DNA from: Bacteroidales bacterium
GTDB lineage: Bacteria; Bacteroidota; Bacteroidia; Bacteroidales; UBA932
Length of the DNA: 64,000 nt
Reading direction: 5' to 3'
NCBI GenBank assembly: GCA_017430365.1
Contig: JAFRNC010000003.1
Coordinates: forward strand, 1 to 64,000
Shown: positions 8,967-16,898 of the stretch, piece by piece
How positions within the stretch are numbered: the first letter of the stretch is position 1
Layout of the letters: each line of letters opens with the position of its first letter
Notes under the pieces: generated by a model
Databases searched by the model: none
What the model saw: only the letters and a program-made list of their open reading frames with translations
Told to the model about the DNA's origin: nothing
Program-made: the position numbers and the translations under genes

Positions 8967-8990
8967 AGGAGGCCGAGTGCCTCCTTTTTA
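8967..8990 (+). terminator. Rho-independent terminator after the tRNA-like gene
   Basis: AGGAGGC (8967-8973) and GCCTCCT (8979-8985) form a stem with loop CGAGT, followed by TTTTA. Confidence 0.75.
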
Positions 8991-9042
8991 TGTTTATTAT
9001 TCCCCTCAAACAGATCGATGTTTGCCAAATGTTTGTCAAGTT

Positions 9043-9080
9043 ATAAAAAATACGCCTTCTAGATATCTAGAAAGCGTATT
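9043..9080 (-). terminator. Original tRNA-Leu terminator, now displaced by the island
   Basis: Arms 9049-9063 and 9066-9080 are complementary over 15 bases with one mismatch. On the minus strand they are followed by TTTTTTAT. It lies three bases beyond the duplicated tRNA-Leu 3' end at 9083-9104, reading in the tRNA direction. The simplest history is that this was the tRNA-Leu terminator before the island inserted between them. Confidence 0.8.
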
Positions 9081-9082
9081 CT

Positions 9083-9104
9083 GGTGCCCCGGGCGGGAAT
9101 CGAA
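9083..9104. repeat. Left attachment-site repeat (att), copy of tRNA-Leu 3' end
   Basis: The 22 bases are identical to 28626-28647. The base just outside (9082) completes the complement of CCA, which the tRNA at the other end lacks. This marks the left flank as the original sequence downstream of tRNA-Leu. Confidence 0.9.
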
Positions 9105-9245
9105 GAGCTGAACGGGTCTGAAATGGGTTGAACGGATTTGACATTGGCGACTGCTTATTATGGATTGATTATCAATAAATTATATGTGTTTTTGAGCCTG
9201 TTTCAATTCTAGTACGGGACCACGAAAAATCAATATTTTTCAGCT

Positions 9246-9271
9246 AAGTCGCCAAAATGTCGCCAAAAATT
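9246..9271. repeat. Left subterminal 26-bp repeat, candidate integrase arm site
   Basis: The 26 bases are identical and in the same orientation at 28549-28574. Each copy holds a tandem pair built on GTCGCCAAAA. This copy ends 33 bases before the integrase ATG and covers the place where a -33 box would be expected, so a bound protein could both direct recombination and control the integrase. Confidence 0.75.
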
Positions 9272-9274
9272 TAT

Positions 9275-9282
9275 TACCTTTG
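9275..9282 (+). promoter_or_regulatory. -7 box of the integrase gene
   Basis: TACCTTTG matches TAnnTTTG and predicts a transcript start near 9289, about 15 bases before the ATG. There is no TTTG 20 bases upstream; that position falls in the 26-bp repeat. Confidence 0.6.
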
Positions 9283-9304
9283 TGGCGAGCTAAATGGTTG
9301 ATTT

Positions 9305-10717
9305 ATGGCGACTATTGAATATTCCCTGTCCAGTAAGAAGGACAAAACAACGGGAAAACAGGAGATTTTGGTCAGATTTTTCCATGGGAGGTTCAATCAG
9401 AGGGGAAAAACGAACCTATACGGACATTCTGACGACTGGAATCAGGACCGGCAAAGGTTCGTGATTCCCAAGGTCCGTATGATGACCGAAGAGAAGCGGA
9501 AGGAGATCCAGGAGCTCCAGAACTTGAACTCCGAGTTGGACGCGATATCCAGATTCCTGCTTGATGCCTTTGTCGCAGCGGGATCCGGAAAGGTTCACCT
9601 ACCCAACAAGTGGGTGGCGGATAAGTTGCTCGAGAGGACTGTCGAGAGCCTGGATCTCCCTGTTGAGGAAGATGCGAAGGAGGATGAATCTGCCGAGGAG
9701 AAGAATAATCCCCAGAAGGAGTTCTTCGACACGTTCGAGCATTTTGTGTCCATCCAGAAGATTTCCCTCTCCCGGATCCGGCACTACAATGTCATCATCC
9801 GGGCCCTGAAGCGCTTCGCCATCTACAGTGCACAGGAGGTAAGTTTCGCCACACTGTCTTCGGATCTGCTCCGGAAGTTCTCCAAGTTCCTGGAGAATGA
9901 ACACAAGTTTGTTGTGGAAGGCAAGGACGGAAAACCCAGCATCAAGGATCCCCTCTATAAAAAAGCCTACAAGTCGGTCCCGGAGTGCCGGTTCCCGAAG
10001 CAGCGGGGCCAGAATTCCATTATTGGAACGATGTCCCGTCTCCACACTTTCGTCCGCTGGTCAATCAAAAGAGGTTACATGAATCGGGATCCCTACGATG
10101 ATTATGTCATCGGCACGGCCATCTATGGCACTCCCTTCTATCTTACCAAAGAGGAGCGGAACCAACTATACCAGGCGAAGTTCCCGGACAACCCCGGTCT
10201 GGATGTCCAGCGTGACATCTTCGTCTTCCAATGCTTCATCGGATGCCGCGTCGGCGACCTAATGAAAATGACCAAGACCAACGTCATCAACGGAGCCATT
10301 GAGTACGTTCCTCGTAAAACGAAGGAGGGCCGTCCCTATACTGTCCGGGTCCCGCTCTCGCCCACCGCATTGGAAATCCTGGATCGCTATAAGGACCAGC
10401 CCGACGGACGTCTTCTTCCTTTTATTTGTGAGCAGGACTATAACCGAGACATCAAGAAGATGATCAAACTCGCCGGCATCGATCGCGTGGTTACGACGCT
10501 GAACACCATCACCCGCGAGGAGGAAAAGCATCCCATCTGGGAAGTCGCCTCCTCCCACATGGCCCGTCGCGTCCTCGTCGGCAACCTGTATAAGGAAGTC
10601 AAGGATCCCAACCTTATCGCTAAGATCTCCGGCCACGTCGAGAACTCCCGCGCCTTCAGCCGCTACCGCGATATCGACGAGGAGATGGCTAAGGAGGTAA
10701 TTCTAAAACTGGAATAG
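9305..10717 (+). CDS. Tyrosine recombinase (integrase) of the island
   Basis: The 470-residue product belongs to the Bacteroidota family of tyrosine site-specific recombinases with an N-terminal SAM-like arm and core-binding region and a C-terminal catalytic domain. The catalytic set is visible: R315 in GCRVGDL, a lysine near 342 in PRKTKEGR, H418 and R421 in SHMARR, H444 in SGH, and nucleophile Y454 in SRYRDI. It should cut and join the attachment sites in the tRNA-Leu 3' end. It lies 200 bases inside the left repeat, as expected of the element's own integrase. No separate excisionase is obvious, though the HTH protein at 15492 could serve. Confidence 0.95.
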   Translation: MATIEYSLSSKKDKTTGKQEILVRFFHGRFNQRGKTNLYGHSDDWNQDRQRFVIPKVRMMTEEKRKEIQELQNLNSELDAISRFLLDAFVAAGSGKVHLPNKWVADKLLERTVESLDLPVEEDAKEDESAEEKNNPQKEFFDTFEHFVSIQKISLSRIRHYNVIIRALKRFAIYSAQEVSFATLSSDLLRKFSKFLENEHKFVVEGKDGKPSIKDPLYKKAYKSVPECRFPKQRGQNSIIGTMSRLHTFVRWSIKRGYMNRDPYDDYVIGTAIYGTPFYLTKEERNQLYQAKFPDNPGLDVQRDIFVFQCFIGCRVGDLMKMTKTNVINGAIEYVPRKTKEGRPYTVRVPLSPTALEILDRYKDQPDGRLLPFICEQDYNRDIKKMIKLAGIDRVVTTLNTITREEEKHPIWEVASSHMARRVLVGNLYKEVKDPNLIAKISGHVENSRAFSRYRDIDEEMAKEVILKLE

Positions 10718-10718
10718 T

Positions 10719-12329
10719 CTACTCAAATATTATTTTCTCCAGTTCTTTATATACTGCTGTATCCGATGTGATTAGAGGAGCCATGGTGTCTCTAAGAAAA
10801 GAGACCGTATCGTTACCACATCGCGTCAAACCAAGTTTCATTTTTATTGCAGTCATTATCTCGCCGGAAGCAGACTTTATATCATCTACCGCATTTCTTC
10901 TTGCAATACTATTTTTGATTGCCTCTTGTTTCGCCAGTAGGCAATCGTCAACCATTTCCTCTTTCCCTTTTTCAAGACATAACTTGCGGATTATTTCATC
11001 ATCAAACAAATAACTCTCAATGTGTCTTCTCGATAGGACTTTGATCCCCTTAGCATTGCAATCTGCAACTTCCTTATCACTCTTATCATCACGATCGACG
11101 AGTTTAATTATATGAGAATGAGAGAGAAGGGCATTAACAATACGCATACTGGTGTTATTTGGATCCTCAACATCAGAACACGAACCAATGGATACAAACT
11201 CAGTGAGGGGATGGTTATTCGTGAAGATGGTTCTATATATCGTGGCGTCAAAGTTTTGTCTTTTACCTTTTTCTATTCCTCCTTCACAAAACACAACCGT
11301 CTCAGGAGCGATGAGATTCGCAAGATCACCAAAGGACAAGTCTAAAAACTTTCTCCATAATGTCGAATCAACTGTGGATGGGGTCATAACAACAGAGGAG
11401 TCAAAATCTCTATCGCTAAAATCAAGAAAAACGACACTGTTAGGATTCTTTGCTTCAAGCTCCTTGGCCTTTTTCAGCATTCCCATAGAGTGAGTTGCTA
11501 TCCATAATTGCCCCTTATTCGGTACTAAATTATAAACCTCCTCAAGTAATCTTGACTGAAGGGCTGTATGCATGTGAGCTTCTGGTTCGTCAATACAATA
11601 CACACTATCCTCATATGCGTGTAATTTAATAATGAGATCAAGAATCATATCGAACGCTGATTTTTCACCCGCAGATAGATTCTTGTAATGAAAGCCTCGC
11701 GACGTGCCTTTTGTGAAGTAGAAACTTCCGTTCTGAAGAGGATCTCCGATATCAGTTAGAGTTAAATCCTCAAATACAGTATTAAGAGATTTCTTGACTT
11801 TCCCGATTAGTTCTTCCCTTAATTGGTCAACACTTTTCCCATCGTTGCTGGTATCGTAGACGCTTGCTATGGTTTGTGCAACAAGCCGCTGATAGTTTTG
11901 GGAGACACAAGAATCTGTCTCCATAAGACTATTTAACCTGATTTCTTTCTTGGGATCTGCTTGCCGAGAAAGCGATTGAGTCATGAAGTCCGGTTCATTT
12001 CGATGAGCTGTTCGGAAATAGAAGTCTCCCTGAATTGAACTTTGCTGCTCTGAATTAAGGTCGTGATCATGGGCTTCTATGAATACTTGTTTCTCAAACC
12101 ATATCTGTTCGCGCTCTAGTTCTTCTCCCTTCTTGACATAATAATCCCGGTCGCCAGTAGTTCTGTATCCATGCAGCCTATACCAATAATAAAACGCCTC
12201 AAATAAAGATGTTTTACCTGATCCATTGGGACCAACCAAAATAACTAGCTTTGCGCTTTCAGGGATATCTTTAATTGTTAGATCAGTAAAGCGTCTAAAC
12301 TGTTTTATTCTAATCTCCTTAATTTTCAT
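10719..12329 (-). CDS. OLD-like ABC ATPase with TOPRIM-like C-terminus
   Basis: The 536-residue product has a Walker A GPNGSGKT at residues 33-40, an ABC signature LSAGEKSAFDM near 218, a Walker B YCIDEPEAHMH near 244 and an H-loop WIATHS. After the ATPase, VVFCEGGIEKG and LVDRDDKSD supply the glutamate and DxD acids expected of a TOPRIM-like nuclease fold, as in OLD or DUF4435-type proteins. The start overlaps the stop of the AbiEii gene by four bases, so it is translationally coupled to the AbiE pair. The family is widely tied to phage defence; whether this gene works with AbiE is inference. It converges on the integrase with one base between. Confidence 0.8.
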   Translation of the reverse strand: MKIKEIRIKQFRRFTDLTIKDIPESAKLVILVGPNGSGKTSLFEAFYYWYRLHGYRTTGDRDYYVKKGEELEREQIWFEKQVFIEAHDHDLNSEQQSSIQGDFYFRTAHRNEPDFMTQSLSRQADPKKEIRLNSLMETDSCVSQNYQRLVAQTIASVYDTSNDGKSVDQLREELIGKVKKSLNTVFEDLTLTDIGDPLQNGSFYFTKGTSRGFHYKNLSAGEKSAFDMILDLIIKLHAYEDSVYCIDEPEAHMHTALQSRLLEEVYNLVPNKGQLWIATHSMGMLKKAKELEAKNPNSVVFLDFSDRDFDSSVVMTPSTVDSTLWRKFLDLSFGDLANLIAPETVVFCEGGIEKGKRQNFDATIYRTIFTNNHPLTEFVSIGSCSDVEDPNNTSMRIVNALLSHSHIIKLVDRDDKSDKEVADCNAKGIKVLSRRHIESYLFDDEIIRKLCLEKGKEEMVDDCLLAKQEAIKNSIARRNAVDDIKSASGEIMTAIKMKLGLTRCGNDTVSFLRDTMAPLITSDTAVYKELEKIIFE

Positions 12330-13117
12330 CGTATCAATTCAATAAGTGTTTCACGAACAGTCTCCCATGCAGAAGTCGTATCATAGGATATCCCCGGTCG
12401 TAGGAGTTTGACCGTATCCCCGGTGAATTCCGGATCCGCCAACTTTTCCTCCATGTTAGCTACGAACTGCTTATATGTCGGAGGCGTATCCACAACGAAT
12501 CCAATATAGCGTTTATAGCATCGGACAATCTCTTCCGGATTCACTTCAGCATTCTGAAGTGCATACGTAAGGTCAAAAAGGTCGCGGCCTTTTTTGCGTT
12601 GATAAAGTGCGCGCATCTTTGTCCCCAGTAACTCTTCCAGTTTGTATGTGGTGAGATTACATGAACCGGAAGCCCAAAGGCTCTCATAAGAGAATGGAAG
12701 CTTGACAAGGCCAAGTTCATTAAAATGCTCATAGCAATTAATCTCAACCTTGAGACGAATCTGAACAACAGGAGGGACTTCTGACTGAATCCGGAAGAGC
12801 ACCGTATTGTTGAAGCGTTTGGGCTTGATGACCTTGTCCGGAAGGTAACTGAGAACTTCCCCTAGCCTGAAAAGGATGGGCTTGATGGGCCCGGGATTAA
12901 TCTGTACCAAATCAATGTCCTCAGAATATCTTGGCTGGGGTGCAAGATAGAGCTTATGAAGAGCTGTACCTCCGCGGAAAGCCAGTTCTGATGCGAGGAA
13001 TTCATCCGAGAATATGTCGGTCAAAGCTCGCGTAATGATGAGATCCTGCTCAACATTGGCGATATCTTCCCAGGGAACCTGTTTGTTCCAGTGTGTAATG
13101 GCTGATCGAGGAATCAT
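12326..13117 (-). CDS. abiEii: AbiEii-family nucleotidyltransferase toxin
   Basis: The 263-residue product has the DUF1814/AbiEii features of a DNA polymerase beta-like nucleotidyltransferase. GG at 49-50 lies in AFRGGTALHKL, the metal-binding acids are in SEDIDL at 65-70, and a later KMRALYQRKKGRDLFDL block carries the conserved lysine and aspartate region. Family members act as toxins of type IV toxin-antitoxin/abortive infection systems, some by modifying tRNA ends. Its start overlaps the antitoxin stop and its stop overlaps the next ATPase start, each by four bases, giving a tightly coupled three-gene operon. All catalytic residues I can check appear intact. Confidence 0.9.
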   Translation of the reverse strand: MIPRSAITHWNKQVPWEDIANVEQDLIITRALTDIFSDEFLASELAFRGGTALHKLYLAPQPRYSEDIDLVQINPGPIKPILFRLGEVLSYLPDKVIKPKRFNNTVLFRIQSEVPPVVQIRLKVEINCYEHFNELGLVKLPFSYESLWASGSCNLTTYKLEELLGTKMRALYQRKKGRDLFDLTYALQNAEVNPEEIVRCYKRYIGFVVDTPPTYKQFVANMEEKLADPEFTGDTVKLLRPGISYDTTSAWETVRETLIELIR

Positions 13118-13914
13118 AGGTCGTCTATTTCTATTTCGGTATTGACAATGATATTCCAGCGCTTGTCCAGGACAGCCCCGTCGTCGTTCTTACGGGTTGA
13201 GAGCCGGAACCGGTTGAGTTTAGGAGACGCTGTCTTTAGTTCATGATAAAGATCATCGGCTTGCGATTGACTCATCAGGACATTCTCTAGAATGTAACCA
13301 AGCCGTTGAACTGTCGCGATAGTAGATGGCGACAGCAGTCCCTTCTCTGCCGCTCCTGTCCAAACAGTCTGCTCAGTCAATTCTTCGATCACTGTTGCCG
13401 CTCGGGAAAGACCACCAACGTGTTGCTCATATTGGATAAGATCAAGAGCCGTGAGTTCCGGACCAGAGAACTTGATAGTTCCAGTCTCTGAATTCATCTC
13501 TTTTAGAAAGCTGTCAGGAATAGATGAGCGATAATTCCAATCCAGACTGGACAACCGTCTCATTCTAATCCGTGGCAGGACTGTCATGACGGAGAATTCC
13601 TGAGGGCGTTGATGGGCAGCGCCCAATAACTCCGCAGCACTAAGCAAGCAGATATAATAAGGCCGGCGAAGATAGTCCATTAATTGGTCTATGTAATAAA
13701 CCGGTGGGACAATACCCTTCGCTGCATAATGTGGAGGAATGACGACATAGAAACCCTTAAAAGGTTGTGTAATCATTTCACTCTTGCCTATCCTATATAA
13801 GTTATTACTTATTTGCTGTGGCGTAAGTGATGGGAAGGCGTTCGTCACCTCTTCATAAGAAAAGATTGGAAGGCCTTCGATTTCCCGACTATGCACCCAT
13901 TCGCGAATACTCAT
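13114..13914 (-). CDS. abiEi: AbiEi-family antitoxin
   Basis: The 266-residue product has an N-terminal winged-helix-like region (LTPQQISNNLYRIGKSEMI, FKGFYVV) followed by a C-terminal antitoxin domain containing YICLLSAAELLGAAHQRPQEF and ALDLIQYEQHVGGLSRAATVI, both typical of AbiEi proteins. AbiEi neutralises AbiEii and usually represses its own promoter through the N-terminal domain. It is the first gene of the three-gene operon, with a four-base overlap to AbiEii and a -7 box immediately upstream. Confidence 0.9.
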   Translation of the reverse strand: MSIREWVHSREIEGLPIFSYEEVTNAFPSLTPQQISNNLYRIGKSEMITQPFKGFYVVIPPHYAAKGIVPPVYYIDQLMDYLRRPYYICLLSAAELLGAAHQRPQEFSVMTVLPRIRMRRLSSLDWNYRSSIPDSFLKEMNSETGTIKFSGPELTALDLIQYEQHVGGLSRAATVIEELTEQTVWTGAAEKGLLSPSTIATVQRLGYILENVLMSQSQADDLYHELKTASPKLNRFRLSTRKNDDGAVLDKRWNIIVNTEIEIDDL

Positions 13915-13930
13915 TTTCTTAGTTTTGTTA

Positions 13931-13938
13931 CAAAGATA
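13931..13938 (-). promoter_or_regulatory. -7 box of the AbiE operon
   Basis: TATCTTTG on the minus strand matches TAnnTTTG and predicts a very short leader before the ATG at 13914. No -33 TTTG stands at the usual distance. Confidence 0.5.
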
Positions 13939-14117
13939 ATCATTTTTGGGTTAGTTTGCGCACAATAATAAGAAAATTACCATAAAAATAGTTGCTCGTG
14001 AAGAATGGTTACAGCAGAATGAACGAATTCAATGAACGTCATTAAACATGCAATTATATTCTGCCATAAGTACTTTATTCAGGATAGATGTGGCAAGTTA
14101 TAGAGGACCTGATACCA

Positions 14118-14146
14118 GCGACTATTTCCATTTTTGAAACAGTCGC
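14118..14146. repeat. Hairpin, copy 1 of an inverted pair within the island
   Basis: GCGACT at 14118-14123 pairs with AGTCGC at 14141-14146, and TTTC with GAAA inside, with one A-C mismatch. Bases 14119-14145 match the reverse strand of 18704-18730 at 23 of 27 positions. No T-run follows on either strand. Confidence 0.6.
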
Positions 14147-14340
14147 CCAGAAGTTCGTAAAAGGCATTATTTAACTTGTCCCTCGTTAATTTGAAGCAGA
14201 AAAAACCTAACTTTGTGGAAAATAGTTTCGTATGAGAACGATTGAAGTATAAAGTTTCAAACATCTTACGCAAGATGAGATTGAATGGTTTAATTACAAA
14301 TAGAGGAGCAGGGAATATCTCTTTCTGGCGCATGGTGAAT

Positions 14341-14468
14341 CATTCGTAAGTCGCGTTAAAAACAAATAACTTACAAATGCTTCTACAAAAGAGAATGTTT
14401 ATAAAAGCTGATACTCTTAATATTAACCCATTCGTAAGATGGAATAGTCCTCGTGGTATTTACAAATG
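14341..14468. promoter_or_regulatory. Two operator-like inverted repeats upstream of the membrane protein
   Basis: CATTCGTAAG at 14341-14350 faces CTTACAAATG at 14370-14379. CATTCGTAAG at 14429-14438 faces TTTACAAATG at 14459-14468. Both half-site pairs are spaced 19-20 bases apart, and the second ends 18 bases before the gene at 14487. The repetition suggests binding of a dimeric regulator, possibly one of the island's HTH proteins. Confidence 0.5.
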
Positions 14469-14486
14469 GAGTTCTAAGCAGCTGAC

Positions 14487-15233
14487 ATGAAAGACCGAAG
14501 CAAAGCAAAGAAGCGCTTGGCGCTGAGATCCCGTGATATCCACGTAGGGTGGATTGTAGGTGCTGGCGTATTAACGGCCATCTTCCTGCTGGCCACTTTC
14601 GCTATAGCTTACCGCCATGATGTATATTCCTCAAGTTTGGGGTTACGGGATTTGGTATCTACCGATGTTTGGTTCCGAGTATTCCTGGCCTTAACCTGCT
14701 TTTCATTACTGTTGTTCCTGGGGCTGCTTGTTTACGCATTTATCGCTGGAAGAATTGGCGGGTCCGGTGATAATGAAGAACGGGACTCGAAGCCAGTCGT
14801 GGAAGCACCGCCTGCCGAGGAGAGAACTTCGGCTGGCGAAGAGAAAGCTCCCGCAACCGAGCAGCGTGAACGAGTCCTCATCAACGAAGCCAAATTACGG
14901 GATATCTTTAACTCGGAATTCATGCATGAGTGGATAAGGAACGACGGGACAACCTATATCGATCAACTTATTGGGGACTTACAAGCCGTTCGAGATAATT
15001 ATTTGGTAGGGAGTAAAAAGGGTGAAGAGCTTTACGCTGCTAAACACATCTTCGAAATAGCTAGTCTTCTATACAATAAGAACAAGTACTTCCGTAAGGC
15101 ATATGGTTCCTTTGCTGACTGGTGTAGAATATTCTTTCCATGCTTGTCAATTGACGGTCCCAATGAAGGGAGCATCAAAAAATATCAAGTATATTCGAGC
15201 CAAGTTAGGAGGCGTTTCTACTATCTTCTCTAA
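14487..15233 (+). CDS. Two-transmembrane protein with cytoplasmic C-terminal domain
   Basis: The 248-residue product has a basic N-terminus and two membrane segments at about 20-43 and 64-88. A charged linker rich in Pro, Ala and Glu (about 95-130) follows, then a soluble alpha-helical domain of about 115 residues (LRDIFNSEFMHEWIRNDG, IFEIASLLYNKNKYF). I recognise no family. Two inverted repeats directly upstream suggest specific control. It stands alone between the AbiE operon and the replication/mobilization operon. A membrane-bound accessory or effector role in the island is only a guess. Confidence 0.7.
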   Translation: MKDRSKAKKRLALRSRDIHVGWIVGAGVLTAIFLLATFAIAYRHDVYSSSLGLRDLVSTDVWFRVFLALTCFSLLLFLGLLVYAFIAGRIGGSGDNEERDSKPVVEAPPAEERTSAGEEKAPATEQRERVLINEAKLRDIFNSEFMHEWIRNDGTTYIDQLIGDLQAVRDNYLVGSKKGEELYAAKHIFEIASLLYNKNKYFRKAYGSFADWCRIFFPCLSIDGPNEGSIKKYQVYSSQVRRRFYYLL

Positions 15234-15342
15234 AGAATCATAATCCCGAATTCACCGGGAATAATCCCAAATAATAATCCGGACACTGCGGGTAATTGGC
15301 TGATAGTCTGTCAATTGCCCGCTTTCCTTATCAATCCCTTTC

Positions 15343-15374
15343 TTTGTTCTACCAAAAAATCTAATATATGTTTG
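15343..15374 (+). promoter_or_regulatory. Promoter of the replication/mobilization operon
   Basis: TTTG at 15343-15346, a 20-bp spacer and TATGTTTG at 15367-15374 fit the Bacteroidota consensus fully. Transcription would start near 15381, leaving a leader of about 110 bases before the ATG at 15492. Confidence 0.7.
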
Positions 15375-15491
15375 TCACGGCCATTCAGGAGCCGTGAGAT
15401 TTCCGACCACGTTTTCCGGAGGCCCGAAGCCAAGTGAGATCCCCATCGGAAAGGGGATCAAGAGAGGCAGAATTCCAAAACATATTTGACT

Positions 15492-15809
15492 ATGGATATG
15501 AAATTGGACTTGTTCGAGCTCCTCCGGGAATTTCCCGAAGCAAACCTGACCGTCCACGCCGGAGACCTGGGCCATTTCGCCCGGGAGCTCCTGGCCGAAG
15601 CCCGTCAGGACTTCGAACGCGAGCGCGCTGCGATCGCGGAGGAAAAGAAGGAGGAGTACCTCACACCTGAGATGGTCAAGACCCTGCTCAGGATTTCGGA
15701 GAGCACGCTCTACCGAATGGCGAAGGCAAAGATGCTCATCCCTGTGTTTGTCGGCGGACAGAAGCGCTACCGGCGCTCCGACCTCGACAAGATCCTAAGC
15801 CCCTCGTAG
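15492..15809 (+). CDS. Helix-turn-helix (excisionase-like) DNA-binding protein
   Basis: The 105-residue product has an N-terminal helical part and a C-terminal MerR/HTH_17-type winged helix at about 55-103 (LTPEMVKTLLRISESTLYRM, then GQKRYRRSDLDKIL). Such proteins are common in Bacteroidota mobile elements, where they act as excisionases or regulators of the mobilization region. A TTG two codons upstream is in frame, but the ATG at 15492 is preferred. It is the first gene of an operon continuing into the next HTH protein two bases later. Confidence 0.8.
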   Translation: MDMKLDLFELLREFPEANLTVHAGDLGHFARELLAEARQDFERERAAIAEEKKEEYLTPEMVKTLLRISESTLYRMAKAKMLIPVFVGGQKRYRRSDLDKILSPS

Positions 15810-15811
15810 CG

Positions 15812-16297
15812 ATGATGCCTTTCACGACCATCTACAAGTTTATGTGGAAGGATCTGAAGCTCCACGGCGCCGAGAAGGAATTCTTTGCGGTCATCTACGG
15901 CTTCTGGCGGCGCAAAAAAGCTCCGGTGGAAATCCCGATCAGGACCGTTACGGAAATCACCGGCCTGAGCCGGACCTCGGTCATCATGGCCAAGAGGGGC
16001 CTGCTCAAGAAGAAGTTCGTCGCCGCCCAGGAGACCCGCGGAAAGCCCAGCTGTTATGAGGTACTGATCCCGGATCCGTTGGAAAACAGAGCAGGTGCGG
16101 ATTCTGAACGGGGACCCGTACAGAAATCGAACGGGTACCCGTCCGGAAACCACACGGGTGCAGATGCTGCACCCAAAATAAACACTTATAAGAAAAGAAA
16201 TAACAATTTAACTAATGAGACTTATGAATCCTACAAAAGAAACGAGTCAAATTGTATTAGCACTCGTGAAGAATTCGCTTCTACCGACAAGGTCTGA
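15812..16297 (+). CDS. Winged-helix replication-type protein
   Basis: The 161-residue product has a DnaD/replication-initiator-like helix-turn-helix at about 15-80 (EKEFFAVIYGFWRRKK, VTEITGLSRTSVIMAKRGLL). A basic, asparagine-rich tail rich in codons unlike the neighbours follows. It is paired with a DnaC-like ATPase whose start lies inside its 3' end, an arrangement like phage initiator and helicase-loader pairs. I infer that it recognises the element's origin and hands over to the loader. It could also be only a regulator. Confidence 0.65.
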   Translation: MMPFTTIYKFMWKDLKLHGAEKEFFAVIYGFWRRKKAPVEIPIRTVTEITGLSRTSVIMAKRGLLKKKFVAAQETRGKPSCYEVLIPDPLENRAGADSERGPVQKSNGYPSGNHTGADAAPKINTYKKRNNNLTNETYESYKRNESNCISTREEFASTDKV

Positions 16298-16898
16298 CCT
16301 TGTCTCCAAGCTTCCGGCTCAAATAGAGGGAATAGAAAAAGAGACACTGGAGGAGGCTCTCTGCCAGATCTACCGCAAGGCTGTCGAGTCCCGCGGCATC
16401 GAGTTCCAGGACATCACCGATGCGGAGGTCGGCGTCAAGATCCATATGGCGGCCGAATGGATGATGGGCAACCCCGTCCGCTCCGGCCTGCTCTTCCAGG
16501 GAACCATCGGTTCCGGGAAGACTACCCTCATGTACGCGATGTACGGACTCTACAAGCAGTTCGCCTCGCCGGTGATCTACACCACGGCCTATGACCTGCA
16601 CACCCAGTTCAAGCACCAGCTGGAGAGGGAGGCTTCCCGCTACGAGGAATTCCTCAAGGCGAAGTACCTTTTCCTGGACGAACTCGGTTCGGAACCGGAG
16701 AGATGCCAGAGCTATGGTACGGATTACACACCCGTTCAGAATCTGATCTCCTTCCGCTATGACCGGAAACTCCCGACCATCGTCACCACCAACCTTGCCG
16801 ACGACAAGATCCTGGACCGTTATGGTCCCAGGATGATGGACCGCATCAATGAGATGTTCTCCATCCTCCGGTTCAAGGGTGATTCCTATCGGAAGTAA
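16215..16898 (+). CDS. DnaC/IstB-like helicase-loader ATPase
   Basis: The 227-residue product has a Walker A GTIGSGKTT near residue 96 and a Walker B YLFLDELGSE near 152. The sensor region TIVTTNLADDKILDRYGPRMMDRI matches DnaC/IstB-type AAA+ ATPases. The frame starts inside the previous gene (overlap 83 bases); an ATG at 16224 is an alternative start. With the winged-helix protein before it, it probably loads the host replicative helicase when the element is in circular or single-stranded form. An IS21-type role is unlikely since no transposase is present. Confidence 0.8.
   Translation: MRLMNPTKETSQIVLALVKNSLLPTRSDLVSKLPAQIEGIEKETLEEALCQIYRKAVESRGIEFQDITDAEVGVKIHMAAEWMMGNPVRSGLLFQGTIGSGKTTLMYAMYGLYKQFASPVIYTTAYDLHTQFKHQLEREASRYEEFLKAKYLFLDELGSEPERCQSYGTDYTPVQNLISFRYDRKLPTIVTTNLADDKILDRYGPRMMDRINEMFSILRFKGDSYRK

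Larger units (their letters stand above)
13939..14486. other. AT-rich non-coding interval with hairpin and operator-like repeats
   Basis: This 548-base interval separates the AbiE operon from the divergent membrane-protein gene. A minus-strand frame of 84 codons at 14079-14333 shows no domain and is crossed by a hairpin at 14118-14146, so I do not call it a gene. The interval holds that hairpin and two inverted-repeat sites described separately. Confidence 0.5.

Noticed and set aside
14079..14333. An 84-codon minus-strand open frame between the AbiE operon and the membrane-protein gene
   Set aside because: No recognisable domain, and an imperfect hairpin shared with another part of the island lies within it. 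A decayed gene cannot be excluded.
16215..16898. IstB of an IS21-type insertion sequence
   Set aside because: No istA transposase or terminal repeats are nearby, and the gene follows a replication-type winged-helix protein.
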